This document shows, in pieces, positions 1-6,476 of a stretch of 8,107 nucleotides of DNA; the stretch's first letter is position 1; each line of letters opens with the position of its first letter. Under the pieces are notes generated by a model that was not told the origin of the DNA, made no database searches, and saw only the letters and a list, made by a program, of their open reading frames with translations. This stretch comes from Deferribacteres bacterium. Lineage in GTDB: Bacteria; Nitrospirota; Thermodesulfovibrionia; UBA6902. The stretch lies in contig JAADFS010000113.1 of NCBI GenBank assembly GCA_013152795.1, positions 1 through 8,107 of the forward strand, read 5' to 3'. The position numbers and the translations under genes are program-made.

Positions 1-587
1 TCGGTGCCGATACGCGCGCTCACGAGCCCGCCCTGTGTCTCCTCGGCGTTCTTCGTTATTATGTTTATAACACCGTTGACCGCGTTTGCGCCCCATAGCG
101 TTGCACCGGGACCGCGTATCACCTCGATACGCTCCACATCCTCAAGCACTGTGTCCTTCATCTGCCAGAACACCCCTGAGAAGAGAGGAGTGTAGACGCT
201 GCGGCCGTCGATCAGTACGAGCAGTTTGTTGGCAAAACGGCCGTTAAAGCCGCGTGATGTGATCGCCCATTTGTTGGCGTCGATGCGGGCAACCTCAAGC
301 CCCGGTACGAGGCGCAGCGCCTCGGGAATGCTCGTGACGCCGGATCGCCGTATATCATCCTGCGTGATGACAAAGACCGCCGCCGCGGCGTCATACATCT
401 TCTGGGGCTTCTTGGACACGGAGGTGATCTTCATGTCCATCAGTTCCTCAAGGCTCAGCTCCGTTATATCGATCTGGTTCAGATCCTCCAGGGCATGGAC
501 AGGCAAGGATAACACTAAAAAACAGAGGCCGGCGAGAATCAGAATCTTTTTAACTCTGCCTCTTATATCTCTGATATAAAACTCCAT
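1..587 (-). CDS. TonB-dependent outer-membrane receptor, N-terminal part (cut by window edge)
   Basis: The visible 195 residues are the export signal and plug domain of a TonB-dependent receptor, which takes up a ligand (siderophore, cobalamin, metal or similar) across the outer membrane using TonB/ExbBD energy. A signal peptide covers about residues 1-32 (basic RVKK, hydrophobic core, cleavage after PVHA). A stretch resembling the N-terminus of many such receptors follows (ELSLEELMDMKITSVSKK, 43-60). The plug domain then shows VFVITQDDIRRSG (71-83), LVPGLEV, SRGFNGRFANKLLVLIDGR (111-129), VERIEVIRGPGATLWGANAV (151-170) and NGVINIITK. All match the Plug family well. The start at 587 has a clear AGGAGG (596-601) 8 nt upstream. 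It begins 21 nt after the stop of the receiver-GGDEF gene, so the two are probably one transcript. The barrel is outside the window, so the substrate cannot be inferred. Confidence 0.95.
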   Translation of the reverse strand, partial: MEFYIRDIRGRVKKILILAGLCFLVLSLPVHALEDLNQIDITELSLEELMDMKITSVSKKPQKMYDAAAAVFVITQDDIRRSGVTSIPEALRLVPGLEVARIDANKWAITSRGFNGRFANKLLVLIDGRSVYTPLFSGVFWQMKDTVLEDVERIEVIRGPGATLWGANAVNGVINIITKNAEETQGGLVSARIGT

Positions 588-595
588 ATTATATT

Positions 596-601
596 CCTCC
601 T
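596..601 (-). promoter_or_regulatory. Shine-Dalgarno of the TonB-dependent receptor
   Basis: AGGAGG on the minus strand sits 8 nt before the ATG at 587, inside the 21-nt gap after the upstream stop codon. It fixes the start and shows that the receptor is translated independently on a shared message. Confidence 0.7.
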
Positions 602-608
602 GTAGCTT

Positions 609-2393
609 TTATCTGTAAATACAAACCCGGTTTTTCCTTTCCTTCCTCGCCAGGTAAAGCATGTTGCCGGCGTTCAGGACCAGTTCTTCCGCGGTGGACG
701 CATCGGTCATGCAGAAGGCGATCCCCATGCAGAGATTTATGTCAGCCGGCCTGACAGGTGCATTATCCTGGAAAGAATGTGAAGCGAACGCCCTGCGTAT
801 CCTTTCGACGACGATCAGGGCGTTGTCCTTATTGTAATAAGGCAATATGACTGCGATTTCATCATCGCTGTACCGGGCGGCCAGGTCGATCTCACGGATG
901 TTGCCTTTTATCACCCGGGCCAGTTCCCTTAATATCATGTCCCCTGTTGAACGGCCGTAGGAGTCATTATAACGATCAAGTTCATCGACACCGATCATGA
1001 CAAGGCCTACAGGATAGCCGTGACGCAGCGACCTTTTCACCTCAAGCTCCAGAAAGCGTTTGAAATAGGGATGATTGTAAAGCCCGGTGAGGGGGTCGAT
1101 TATTGAAGGATTCAGGGCCCCCTCGTAATTGGAATAGAATGTATCCATATACAGTTTCTTCTTAAGCAGGATATTTATACGCGCGCGCAGCTCCCGGAAA
1201 TTGATCGGTTTTATCAGATAATCATCAACACCGGGTTCAATACACATGTCCATGTTTTCCATATCCTGCAGGCGGGTGATCATTATAATAGGTATGTGCC
1301 TGCTCTGATACATTCCCTTCAGGCGGCGGCATATCTCGAAACAGTCCATGTCAGAAAGGTTTATGTCCAGGAGGATAAGGTCTGTCCTCTCCTTCTGGAC
1401 AATGGATATCGTCTCTTCGCCGTCCCTGGCAATGGAAATCCTGTAGGGCTGCCCCTCCAGGTAGTTCTGAATCAGCCTGGCATCCTTTTCGCTGTCTTCC
1501 ACAAGAAGCACGGATGGGGAATCCGTCGTCCCCGGTGACGGCGCCTCACGTTTCATTGAATTGGCGAAGAACTCGGCGGACTGCCTGTGTATGGCCAACT
1601 GATCCTGGTACTGTTTCAGGCGTATTACGGAATTTATCCTTGCCATAAGCTCTGTGGTATTGACCGGTTTGTCGATAAACTCGTCAACACCCGTCATCAG
1701 CGCCTTTTCCTCATCACATTTTCCATCGAGGGTGGTTATCATGATTATGGGGATATCCCGGGTGGCAGGATTGCTTTTCAGCTTCTTGGTCACGTCGTAG
1801 CTGTCCATATCAGCTATCGTAAAGTCCAGCAGGATTAAATCCGGGAATTCATTGACCGCCTTTTCCAGTGTCTCTTCAGTGGTCGATGCACTGATTATTT
1901 CATACTTGTCGTGCGGGAACCTTGCCTTTAATAACTTTATGTTCAGGGGGTCATTATCAATAATCATGATTTTGTTTTTATGGTTAAAGTTTTTTCTGTA
2001 GGGGGATTTCCTGTGTTCTGTATTTTCCTGCATCAACTGCAATATCTTTTTCAGGAAACTCCTTGTATCTATCGGCTTGCTTATGTATCCGTCACAGCCG
2101 GATTCCCTCATCTTAAGGTCATCCCCGTGCATTGCATGTGCTGTCAGGGCCACTACGGGAATGTCCCTGAGGGCGGGGTCGCTTTTGATTATCCGGGTGG
2201 CACTCAGTCCGTCCATCCCCGGAAGCTGAATATCCATCAGGATAAGGTCAGGTTTATGCTCCCTCGCCAGTTGGATACCGGTCTTGGCATCACTGGCCTC
2301 GAGTATCCCGTATCTGCCCAGTTGAAGAAGGTCCCTTATGAGCTTCATGTTTACAGGGTTATCTTCAATTATCAATATAGTCAGGTCTTCCAT
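609..2393 (-). CDS. Three-receiver response regulator with degenerate GGDEF domain (REC-REC-REC-GGDEF)
   Basis: A 594-residue cytoplasmic protein of extended PleD type. Receiver 1 (about 4-120) has E10/D11, phospho-acceptor D54, T84 and K106. Receiver 2 (140-260) has D146, D190, T220 and K242. Receiver 3 (294-412) has E299/D300, D343, T373 and K395. All three therefore look able to accept phosphate. The GGDEF domain (430-594) opens with DPLTGLYN (433-440). However, the signature reads SDDEI (509-513) instead of GG(D/E)EF, and the first metal-binding Asp is G468. The RxxD product-binding site (R500, D503) lies exactly five residues before the signature. From knowledge of the family, this pattern means little or no diguanylate cyclase activity but possible c-di-GMP binding, as proposed for PopA-like proteins. 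No strong Shine-Dalgarno precedes the ATG. A partner kinase is not in the window. Confidence 0.95.
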   Translation of the reverse strand: MEDLTILIIEDNPVNMKLIRDLLQLGRYGILEASDAKTGIQLAREHKPDLILMDIQLPGMDGLSATRIIKSDPALRDIPVVALTAHAMHGDDLKMRESGCDGYISKPIDTRSFLKKILQLMQENTEHRKSPYRKNFNHKNKIMIIDNDPLNIKLLKARFPHDKYEIISASTTEETLEKAVNEFPDLILLDFTIADMDSYDVTKKLKSNPATRDIPIIMITTLDGKCDEEKALMTGVDEFIDKPVNTTELMARINSVIRLKQYQDQLAIHRQSAEFFANSMKREAPSPGTTDSPSVLLVEDSEKDARLIQNYLEGQPYRISIARDGEETISIVQKERTDLILLDINLSDMDCFEICRRLKGMYQSRHIPIIMITRLQDMENMDMCIEPGVDDYLIKPINFRELRARINILLKKKLYMDTFYSNYEGALNPSIIDPLTGLYNHPYFKRFLELEVKRSLRHGYPVGLVMIGVDELDRYNDSYGRSTGDMILRELARVIKGNIREIDLAARYSDDEIAVILPYYNKDNALIVVERIRRAFASHSFQDNAPVRPADINLCMGIAFCMTDASTAEELVLNAGNMLYLARKERKNRVCIYR

Positions 2394-2410
2394 TACAATT
2401 ACTGTCCGCC

Positions 2411-2440
2411 CCTGTCCGGTTATCCTCTTAAAGGGACAGG
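2411..2440 (-). promoter_or_regulatory. Leader hairpin just upstream of the receiver-GGDEF start
   Basis: CCTGTCC (2411-2417) and GGACAGG (2434-2440) form a perfect 7-bp inverted repeat with a 16-nt loop. Its near edge lies 17 nt before the start codon of the three-receiver gene. In the RNA it would fold immediately ahead of a start that lacks a good Shine-Dalgarno, so a role in translation is possible. It could also be a chance inverted repeat. Confidence 0.3.
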
Positions 2441-2471
2441 CCTCTCGCTTTTCGGCATAACCTTTCCCTTA

Positions 2472-2500
2472 ATAATGAATCGTCACTAATTGTTTGTCGG
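2472..2500 (-). promoter_or_regulatory. Weak candidate sigma-70 promoter for the receiver-GGDEF gene
   Basis: On the minus strand, CCGACA (2500-2495) and CATTAT (2477-2472) are separated by 17 nt. Each matches the consensus at four of six positions, and the start codon is about 80 nt downstream. The 219-nt gap after the peptidase gene has room for a promoter, but this match is weak. Confidence 0.2.
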
Positions 2501-2612
2501 TATATTCCTGAAAAACTTTATTTCCGGATATAAAAACAGAACGGGAAACGGAGGGTATGGTGTTCACAGGAGGCGGAATGAAACCTGAAGATCTATTGAT
2601 GTGTGGAAAACT

Positions 2613-3470
2613 TTATGCGGGGACCTTTATGTGCCAGGGCTCAAACCGCACCCCGAGCAGGTTTTTCCGTGGATAGCGGAGTGTAAGATAGCCGAGGTCA
2701 GTAAGCCGTTTATATACTTTTGTGGTTGTAAAACGCCCTGTGAAGTTGTCCGCGCCGAGACCGGCCTGCCCCACGTCAAAATCACCATTGGCGTGAAATG
2801 AATATCCCGGTGGAGCAAGCGACCGCGACGCCAGGGAAAGATTGCCTCCGTGCCTGTAGGCCTTATTCAGAAACAGCAGGAACTGTTTCATGATGCCACG
2901 TATTCCCGAGGTCAGCCTCACGTCTTCCCCTACCTGGCGCCTGATCTTCTTAAAGGTTTCCAGGGGCGTGCCCTTGTAGAGGTAGTTTCCGGTATAAGGA
3001 TAAGGAACCCTGACAACATCCTTTACCCTCACACTGTCGGTAATATTGGGCATGGTTTTTTCTCCGAAAAAACCGTACAGCGAGGCATCCGTATAAAATA
3101 TCTTTTCCATAAACGCGGTTTCCTCCCTCGTGAATTCCCCTACTTCCGAGTACGTGCGGGCAATCCTGATGCCCCTGTCAAAGCTCAACTTCTGGAAATT
3201 GCCATGCCCCACGAGCTGCTGGAGCCGCCTGAGCCTCATAACCACAGACTCAAACACCCGGTATTCCGCCATGTTAATCCGGACATCGCCTGCCTGCGGC
3301 TCGTCAAAGTGTTCCATCCTGTGCAGGTAATCCTTTATATTATTGTAATCGAAATTCTCAGGCAAAGAGGCCCGCGCAGGGGCCGTCATGTCCTGCGCCA
3401 TTACTCCAGGGGCGATCCCCCATCCTATGGCACCCATAACCGCGATTTTCAGGAAATCCCTTCTCTTCAT
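2613..3470 (-). CDS. Tat-exported VanY-like M15 peptidase (probable D-Ala-D-Ala carboxypeptidase family)
   Basis: A 285-residue exported protein. The N-terminus MKRRDFLK is a twin-arginine signal (R3, R4, F6, L7, K8), followed by a hydrophobic stretch and likely cleavage near PGVMAQ (21-26), so it should be exported folded to the periplasm. The C-terminal part carries the zinc-peptidase pattern of family M15/VanY: SGIRG (188-192), SFHANGDFDVG with H226 and D232 as likely zinc ligands, and EPWHIKV with E277 and H280 as base and third ligand. Such enzymes trim D-Ala-containing peptidoglycan stem peptides. The middle (40-180) is lineage-specific and unrecognised. It lies 78 nt downstream of the glycine-zipper gene on the same strand. 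An AAGGAGA sits directly against the ATG, which is unusually close; AAGGT further upstream may serve instead. The Tat motif supports this start. The substrate is inferred only from the family. Confidence 0.85.
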   Translation of the reverse strand: MKRRDFLKIAVMGAIGWGIAPGVMAQDMTAPARASLPENFDYNNIKDYLHRMEHFDEPQAGDVRINMAEYRVFESVVMRLRRLQQLVGHGNFQKLSFDRGIRIARTYSEVGEFTREETAFMEKIFYTDASLYGFFGEKTMPNITDSVRVKDVVRVPYPYTGNYLYKGTPLETFKKIRRQVGEDVRLTSGIRGIMKQFLLFLNKAYRHGGNLSLASRSLAPPGYSFHANGDFDVGQAGLGADNFTGRFTTTKVYKRLTDLGYLTLRYPRKNLLGVRFEPWHIKVPA

Positions 3471-3480
3471 TCTCCTTATT

Positions 3481-3551
3481 TACCTTACTGTGGCATAAAA
3501 ACATCGCCTGCGGCAGCCTCCCTTGCCGCGTTTATGCAACATTAAGGTTTA
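3481..3551. repeat. Hairpin-forming intergenic repeat, copy 1
   Basis: A 71-bp element nearly matched by 5579-5651 in the same orientation. Shared blocks are TACC, TGGCA, TAAAAA, CGCCTGCGG and the 20-bp tail from GTTTATGCAACAT to AAGGTTTA (one mismatch). It has nested inverted repeats: outer arms GCATAAA (3493-3499) and TTTATGC (3531-3537), inner stem GCGGCA (3510-3515) and TGCCGC (3524-3529) with an 8-nt loop. It fills the gap between the glycine-zipper gene and the Tat peptidase gene and includes the stop codon of the former. No T-run follows on either strand, so it is not a classical terminator. It could be a REP-like element or an RNA-stabilising hairpin. Confidence 0.7.
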
Positions 3552-3902
3552 GAATCTCGCCTTCAAAATGGATGCTGAATAGAGTATGCCGTTTTCCTCT
3601 TTACGTATTGTCGGTGTGGGAAGGGCGAACTTTATTTCATCATTCTTCAGTTCTATAAGACTGTCCGTCTCCGCGAACCCGTAAACCATACCCCCCACAG
3701 AGCCCACAAGAATGCCCGCCGCAAGATTCGGGCCAAAGTGTTTCTGTTCCACCAGATAAACAGCAGTGCCTATTATCGCTCCGATTGCCGTACCGTAGAG
3801 GGTGTCCCTGAAGATTATCTCTCCGTCGGTACGGGCAGCGTATGCAGCGCCCTCAAAAATCATGATTGACAGTACAGCGACAAGCAGAATCCTTTTAACC
3901 AT
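3549..3902 (-). CDS. Small exported glycine-zipper protein, function unknown
   Basis: A 117-residue protein that I do not recognise as a characterised family. It starts with a signal peptide (MVKR, then a hydrophobic core, likely cleavage after AAYA at residue 22). Two short hydrophobic stretches rich in spaced glycines follow: G37-x3-G41-x3-G45, and G63-x3-G67 with G70, G71 and G75. This pattern resembles glycine-zipper segments that pack in or on membranes. The C-terminal 40 residues are polar and end in Phe. A good Shine-Dalgarno (AAGGAGGGG, spacing about 7) supports the start at 3902. It is transcribed divergently from the PilZ-sigma-54 activator and is first in a minus-strand run leading to the Tat peptidase. 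An envelope location is inferred; the function is unknown. Confidence 0.72.
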   Translation of the reverse strand: MVKRILLVAVLSIMIFEGAAYAARTDGEIIFRDTLYGTAIGAIIGTAVYLVEQKHFGPNLAAGILVGSVGGMVYGFAETDSLIELKNDEIKFALPTPTIRKEENGILYSASILKARF

Positions 3903-3930
3903 TAATTACCCCTCCTTGTTTGTTTAGGGT

Positions 3931-3958
3931 ATTATAATACATTTATTTGTATTTACAA
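3931..3958 (-). promoter_or_regulatory. Sigma-70 type promoter for the glycine-zipper gene
   Basis: On the minus strand, TTGTAA (3958-3953) is followed after 16 nt by a perfect TATAAT (3936-3931). The start codon is about 29 nt downstream of the -10 box, with a strong Shine-Dalgarno between them. The -10 is excellent and the -35 is moderate (four of six). Confidence 0.45.
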
Positions 3959-3960
3959 AT
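3945..3960. promoter_or_regulatory. AT-rich palindrome, possible operator in the divergent promoter region
   Basis: ATTTGTA-TT-TACAAAT is a perfect 7-bp palindrome with a 2-nt centre. It overlaps the -35 box of the minus-strand promoter and lies about 45 nt upstream of the plus-strand -35 box. A protein bound here could control both divergent genes. A near copy with one inserted base occurs at 6108-6123. Confidence 0.35.
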
Positions 3961-4004
3961 ACTCACCCGGGTAAAAAATTATGTAAAACCGCGTGTAAAA
4001 AATA

Positions 4005-4033
4005 TTGACAAGCGTGTTTTTTTATGTTATCTT
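4005..4033 (+). promoter_or_regulatory. Sigma-70 promoter for the PilZ-sigma-54 activator gene
   Basis: TTGACA (4005-4010) is followed by an exact 17-nt spacer and TATCTT (4028-4033). Transcription would start near 4040, giving a leader of about 53 nt to the ATG at 4093. The activator is therefore probably made by the housekeeping polymerase. Confidence 0.6.
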
Positions 4034-4092
4034 TTAAAAAACCCGGCTGAATCCAAATTTGATTGTCCATCGGTAAAAAAAGAGAAAAAAAC

Positions 4093-5559
4093 ATGTCGAG
4101 ATTAGATGTCAGATGTGAAGTCGATTTGCCCGTCAATATCCTGATTGACAATAACGGCGGAAAAGGAATCACGGAAAAAAGATCCAGGTTCACCTCTCTC
4201 AGTCTCAGCGGCGGGTTTATTAATTTTCCCGCTCCTCCGGCTGAAAACAAGATCATCGGTCTTAAATACGACCTGCCCCGGCACGGAGAATTTGAAATTC
4301 TGGGTCAGATAGTCCGTACTGAAGAACAGGGTATTGCAACGCGTTTTTATAATCTCAACAGGGATGCAAAAATAAAACTGTGGGATTACATCAGGGATAA
4401 TATAAGGGATGACCTTTCGTGCCCCTATTGCGGCAAAAAAAACAACCAGAAACTCAGGAAATGCGACAGGTGCGGCTGGAGTCTCAACTTTTATTCACAG
4501 GACTACATTATCGAACATGAAAAGGAATCCTTTCACAAGAGACTGCTTCAAAAGAGTAAAGACTTCTCTATAGAGGATATTTACAAGATTCTCAATTATA
4601 TAGATGTTGAAATCATAAAGATAGGCAAAAACCTTGATATTAATGAAGAGTTTGTGGGGTCGAGCGAGAGTATCCTCAATGTCTTCTCCATGATCAGAAA
4701 GGTGGCGCCTACTGACATCCCCGTTCTTATCACCGGTGAAAGCGGCACGGGCAAGGAACTGACTGCAACCGCAATCCATGAGAGAAGCCCGCGGAGGAAC
4801 AAACCGTTTGTGCCGATAAACTGCGCCGCAATACCGGAAAACCTCCTCGAGGCGGAACTTTTCGGCTATACGAAGGGCTCCTTCACAGGCGCCCATACAG
4901 ACAAGATAGGAAAATTTGAATATGCAGACGGCGGGACCATTTTCCTTGATGAAATCGGAGAACTCCCCGTAAATCTGCAATCAAAACTCCTGAGATTCCT
5001 CGAGGACAATATACTTGAAAAGATCGGCGCAAACGGCGGGAAAAAAGTCGATGTAAGGCTGATTGCCGCAACCAACACAGACCTTAAGTCCGCTATTGCA
5101 AAGGGCCTGTTTCGCAAAGACCTGTTTTACAGGCTGGATGCCTTTAACATTGCCCTCCCCCCTGTAAGGGAGCGCGGGGAAGACAGGGTGATCCTTGCAA
5201 GATATTTTCTTAACAAGTTCTCCAGGGAAATGAATCTGAGCAGGTCATTTACATCCGAGGCAATAGAGACCATCAGGAATTATGACTGGCCCGGCAATGT
5301 AAGGGAGATCATAAACAAGGTAAGAAGGGCCGTCGTCATGTCCAAGGGACCGGATATCACCCCGGCCGAACTGGATATAAATATCCCGCCCATGGAGATG
5401 GAAGGCGTAAAATCCCTGAAAGAAGTCAGATGCACCATTGAAAAACAGAAGTTGATCGAGGCAATGAAACACTGTAACAGCAATATCTCCAAAGTGGCGA
5501 GGGTCCTGGGTATCAGCAGGCCTTCGGTTTACAGCCTGCGAAGAAAATACAATATTTAA
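4093..5559 (+). CDS. Sigma-54 enhancer-binding activator with N-terminal PilZ domain and zinc ribbon
   Basis: A 488-residue cytoplasmic transcription activator. The PilZ domain (about 1-105) shows RLDVR (R3, R7; the RxxxR c-di-GMP motif) and SLSLSGG (35-41), where the usual Asp/Asn of (D/N)xSxxG is Ser. A zinc ribbon follows with C110, C113, C124 and C127. A helical linker (135-185) leads to the AAA+ sigma-54 domain: Walker A GESGTGKE (215-222), GSFTGA loop (262-267; Ser replaces the usual first Ala, Thr kept), Walker B TIFLDE (282-287), and FRKDLFYRL arginine-finger region (340-348). The C-terminus (462-488) is a Fis-type helix-turn-helix. By family knowledge it binds an upstream enhancer and hydrolyses ATP to open sigma-54 promoters, here plausibly gated by c-di-GMP. 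An in-frame TTG at 4063 would add ten Lys-rich residues but has no Shine-Dalgarno; ATG 4093 begins at the PilZ motif and has only a weak purine-rich site. Confidence 0.95.
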   Translation: MSRLDVRCEVDLPVNILIDNNGGKGITEKRSRFTSLSLSGGFINFPAPPAENKIIGLKYDLPRHGEFEILGQIVRTEEQGIATRFYNLNRDAKIKLWDYIRDNIRDDLSCPYCGKKNNQKLRKCDRCGWSLNFYSQDYIIEHEKESFHKRLLQKSKDFSIEDIYKILNYIDVEIIKIGKNLDINEEFVGSSESILNVFSMIRKVAPTDIPVLITGESGTGKELTATAIHERSPRRNKPFVPINCAAIPENLLEAELFGYTKGSFTGAHTDKIGKFEYADGGTIFLDEIGELPVNLQSKLLRFLEDNILEKIGANGGKKVDVRLIAATNTDLKSAIAKGLFRKDLFYRLDAFNIALPPVRERGEDRVILARYFLNKFSREMNLSRSFTSEAIETIRNYDWPGNVREIINKVRRAVVMSKGPDITPAELDINIPPMEMEGVKSLKEVRCTIEKQKLIEAMKHCNSNISKVARVLGISRPSVYSLRRKYNI

Positions 5560-5578
5560 TCCACTTACATCCTGCATT

Positions 5579-5651
5579 TACCCTGCAATGGCAATAAAAA
5601 TACCGCCTGCGGGCAAGGAAAGCGTGCCGGTTTATGCAACATCAAGGTTTA
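5579..5651. repeat. Hairpin-forming intergenic repeat, copy 2
   Basis: Second copy of the element at 3481-3551, beginning 20 nt after the activator stop codon. The outer arms GCAATAAA (5591-5598) and TTTATGC (5631-5637) and the inner stem GGCA (5612-5615) with TGCC (5625-5628) are kept. The central loop differs: AAGGAAAGC here matches the reverse complement of the copy 1 loop (AAGGGAGGC) at seven of nine positions, while the flanks match in direct orientation. No T-run follows, so termination is uncertain. Confidence 0.7.
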
Positions 5652-6239
5652 ATAACTTTCCCCCGCATTCAAGGTATTCTTTAAAAAGTGTAAAGCAGCG
5701 TCAAACAGTATTACACCTGCCAGCCATCCTGTTCTCATAACTCCCTGTAAAACAAAAGAATCAGGCAGCGGCATGATATTTGCGAGGCACCTCTGTATAC
5801 CTGGAAGTCCGTCAATGACAATTTTCTTGACTTAACGGAATAAATATAATAGAATCAACCCGTTGTTATAACCTTTAATAAAACCGTTAAACTGCTTGCT
5901 TGACAATAGATATAATGGGAATGCGTTTGCTTTTGATAATTCTGTGGGATGAAGCAGATAATTGAACTTCGCCGGACCATCCAGGGAACAGAAAAAAAGC
6001 AGGACCTTGCAGGAAGGGGGTGCCGGTTAAAACCTGCCCCTCATAAATCCAGAATACACCTGTGAAAAGTCCCATACCATACCGGATAAAAAAAATGATA
6101 TACTAATATTTGTATTGTATAAACAGGCATGGCAGTCTGCCGGGAATTCTTCTGAAAACAGGCAAAGACTCCGGACAGCCGGGACGACGAAATATTGAAT
6201 CGCTCAAATCAGATACTTTTAATTATGGAGGCCGGCAAG
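5652..6239. other. Long intergenic region without a convincing gene
   Basis: About 590 nt of lower-GC sequence. I see TATAAT at 5911-5916 with only a weak -35 (TTAAAC or TAAACT), a purine-rich patch near 5985-6020, and AT-rich promoter-like sequence at 6085-6123. A 38-codon frame (5949-6065, plus) and a 62-codon frame (5887-6075, minus) overlap, but neither has a Shine-Dalgarno. The last 110 nt (6127-6239) would be the leader of the small Cys protein and contains alternative short stems. No tRNA, CRISPR or insertion-sequence end is seen. Confidence 0.5.
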
Positions 6240-6476
6240 ATGGATGAATACGAAAGAGAGACAGAGATAATTGCACTGCTGTCCAATGTTATTGACGGCT
6301 ATACCTACCTCGACTGTGACAGGGATGTTATCGAGCACGTCTGTGAAAAGAGCGGCGAACGCACGCAAATCCGCCTTATGGATGTAGAATATTTCAAAGA
6401 CGGCCAATATATGGAAGACAGGGCAAACTTCTGCGAACACTGCAATCAGGTTTTTATTTATAAACCCGGCAAATAA
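6240..6476 (+). CDS. Small Cys-containing hypothetical protein (possible zinc binding)
   Basis: A 78-residue, soluble, acidic protein with no signal peptide or membrane segment; I do not recognise the family. The first third (EYERETEIIALLSNVIDGY) looks helical. There are four cysteines: C25 and C34 in the middle and C69-x2-C72 (CEHC) near the C-terminus, with nearby His residues. A small metal-binding fold is possible. I chose the ATG at 6240 because GGAGG (6227-6231) lies 8 nt upstream. In-frame alternatives are ATG 6225 and TTG 6195, both without a good Shine-Dalgarno; TTG would give 93 residues. The gene stands alone between long intergenic stretches, so context says little. No clear terminator follows. 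Confidence 0.6.
   Translation: MDEYERETEIIALLSNVIDGYTYLDCDRDVIEHVCEKSGERTQIRLMDVEYFKDGQYMEDRANFCEHCNQVFIYKPGK

Noticed and set aside
614..625. TGTAAATACAAA, the reverse complement of part of the 3945-3960 palindrome
   Set aside because: It lies in the last codons and stop of the receiver-GGDEF gene and lacks the second half of the palindrome; probably chance.
2850..3545. Long plus-strand open frame (231 codons) opposite the Tat peptidase
   Set aside because: It is fully antisense to a gene with clear Tat and zinc-peptidase motifs; its translation shows no domain and it starts inside the repeat-gene region without a Shine-Dalgarno.
4063..4092. TTG start giving ten more residues on the PilZ activator
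   Set aside because: It has no Shine-Dalgarno, the added residues are low-complexity Lys-rich, and the PilZ motif begins right after ATG 4093.
4495..4980. Minus-strand open frame (161 codons) inside the sigma-54 activator
   Set aside because: It is a shadow of the AAA+ coding region, with no motif or ribosome site.
5900..5916. TTGACA followed by TATAAT
   Set aside because: The spacing is only 5 nt, far too short for a sigma-70 promoter, so this TTGACA cannot be the -35 of that -10.
5949..6065. Open frame of 38 codons on the plus strand
   Set aside because: A TATAAT lies upstream, but there is no good -35 and no Shine-Dalgarno, and the composition is not convincingly coding.
5887..6075. Open frame of 62 codons on the minus strand
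   Set aside because: No Shine-Dalgarno, no recognised domain, and an overlapping open frame on the other strand. It is probably non-coding.
6161..6182. GCAAAGACTCCGG stretch resembling part of the c-di-GMP-I (GEMM) riboswitch
   Set aside because: The conserved GGGACGCAAAGC context, the GNRA-capped first hairpin and the tetraloop receptor arrangement are missing, so only a short resemblance remains.
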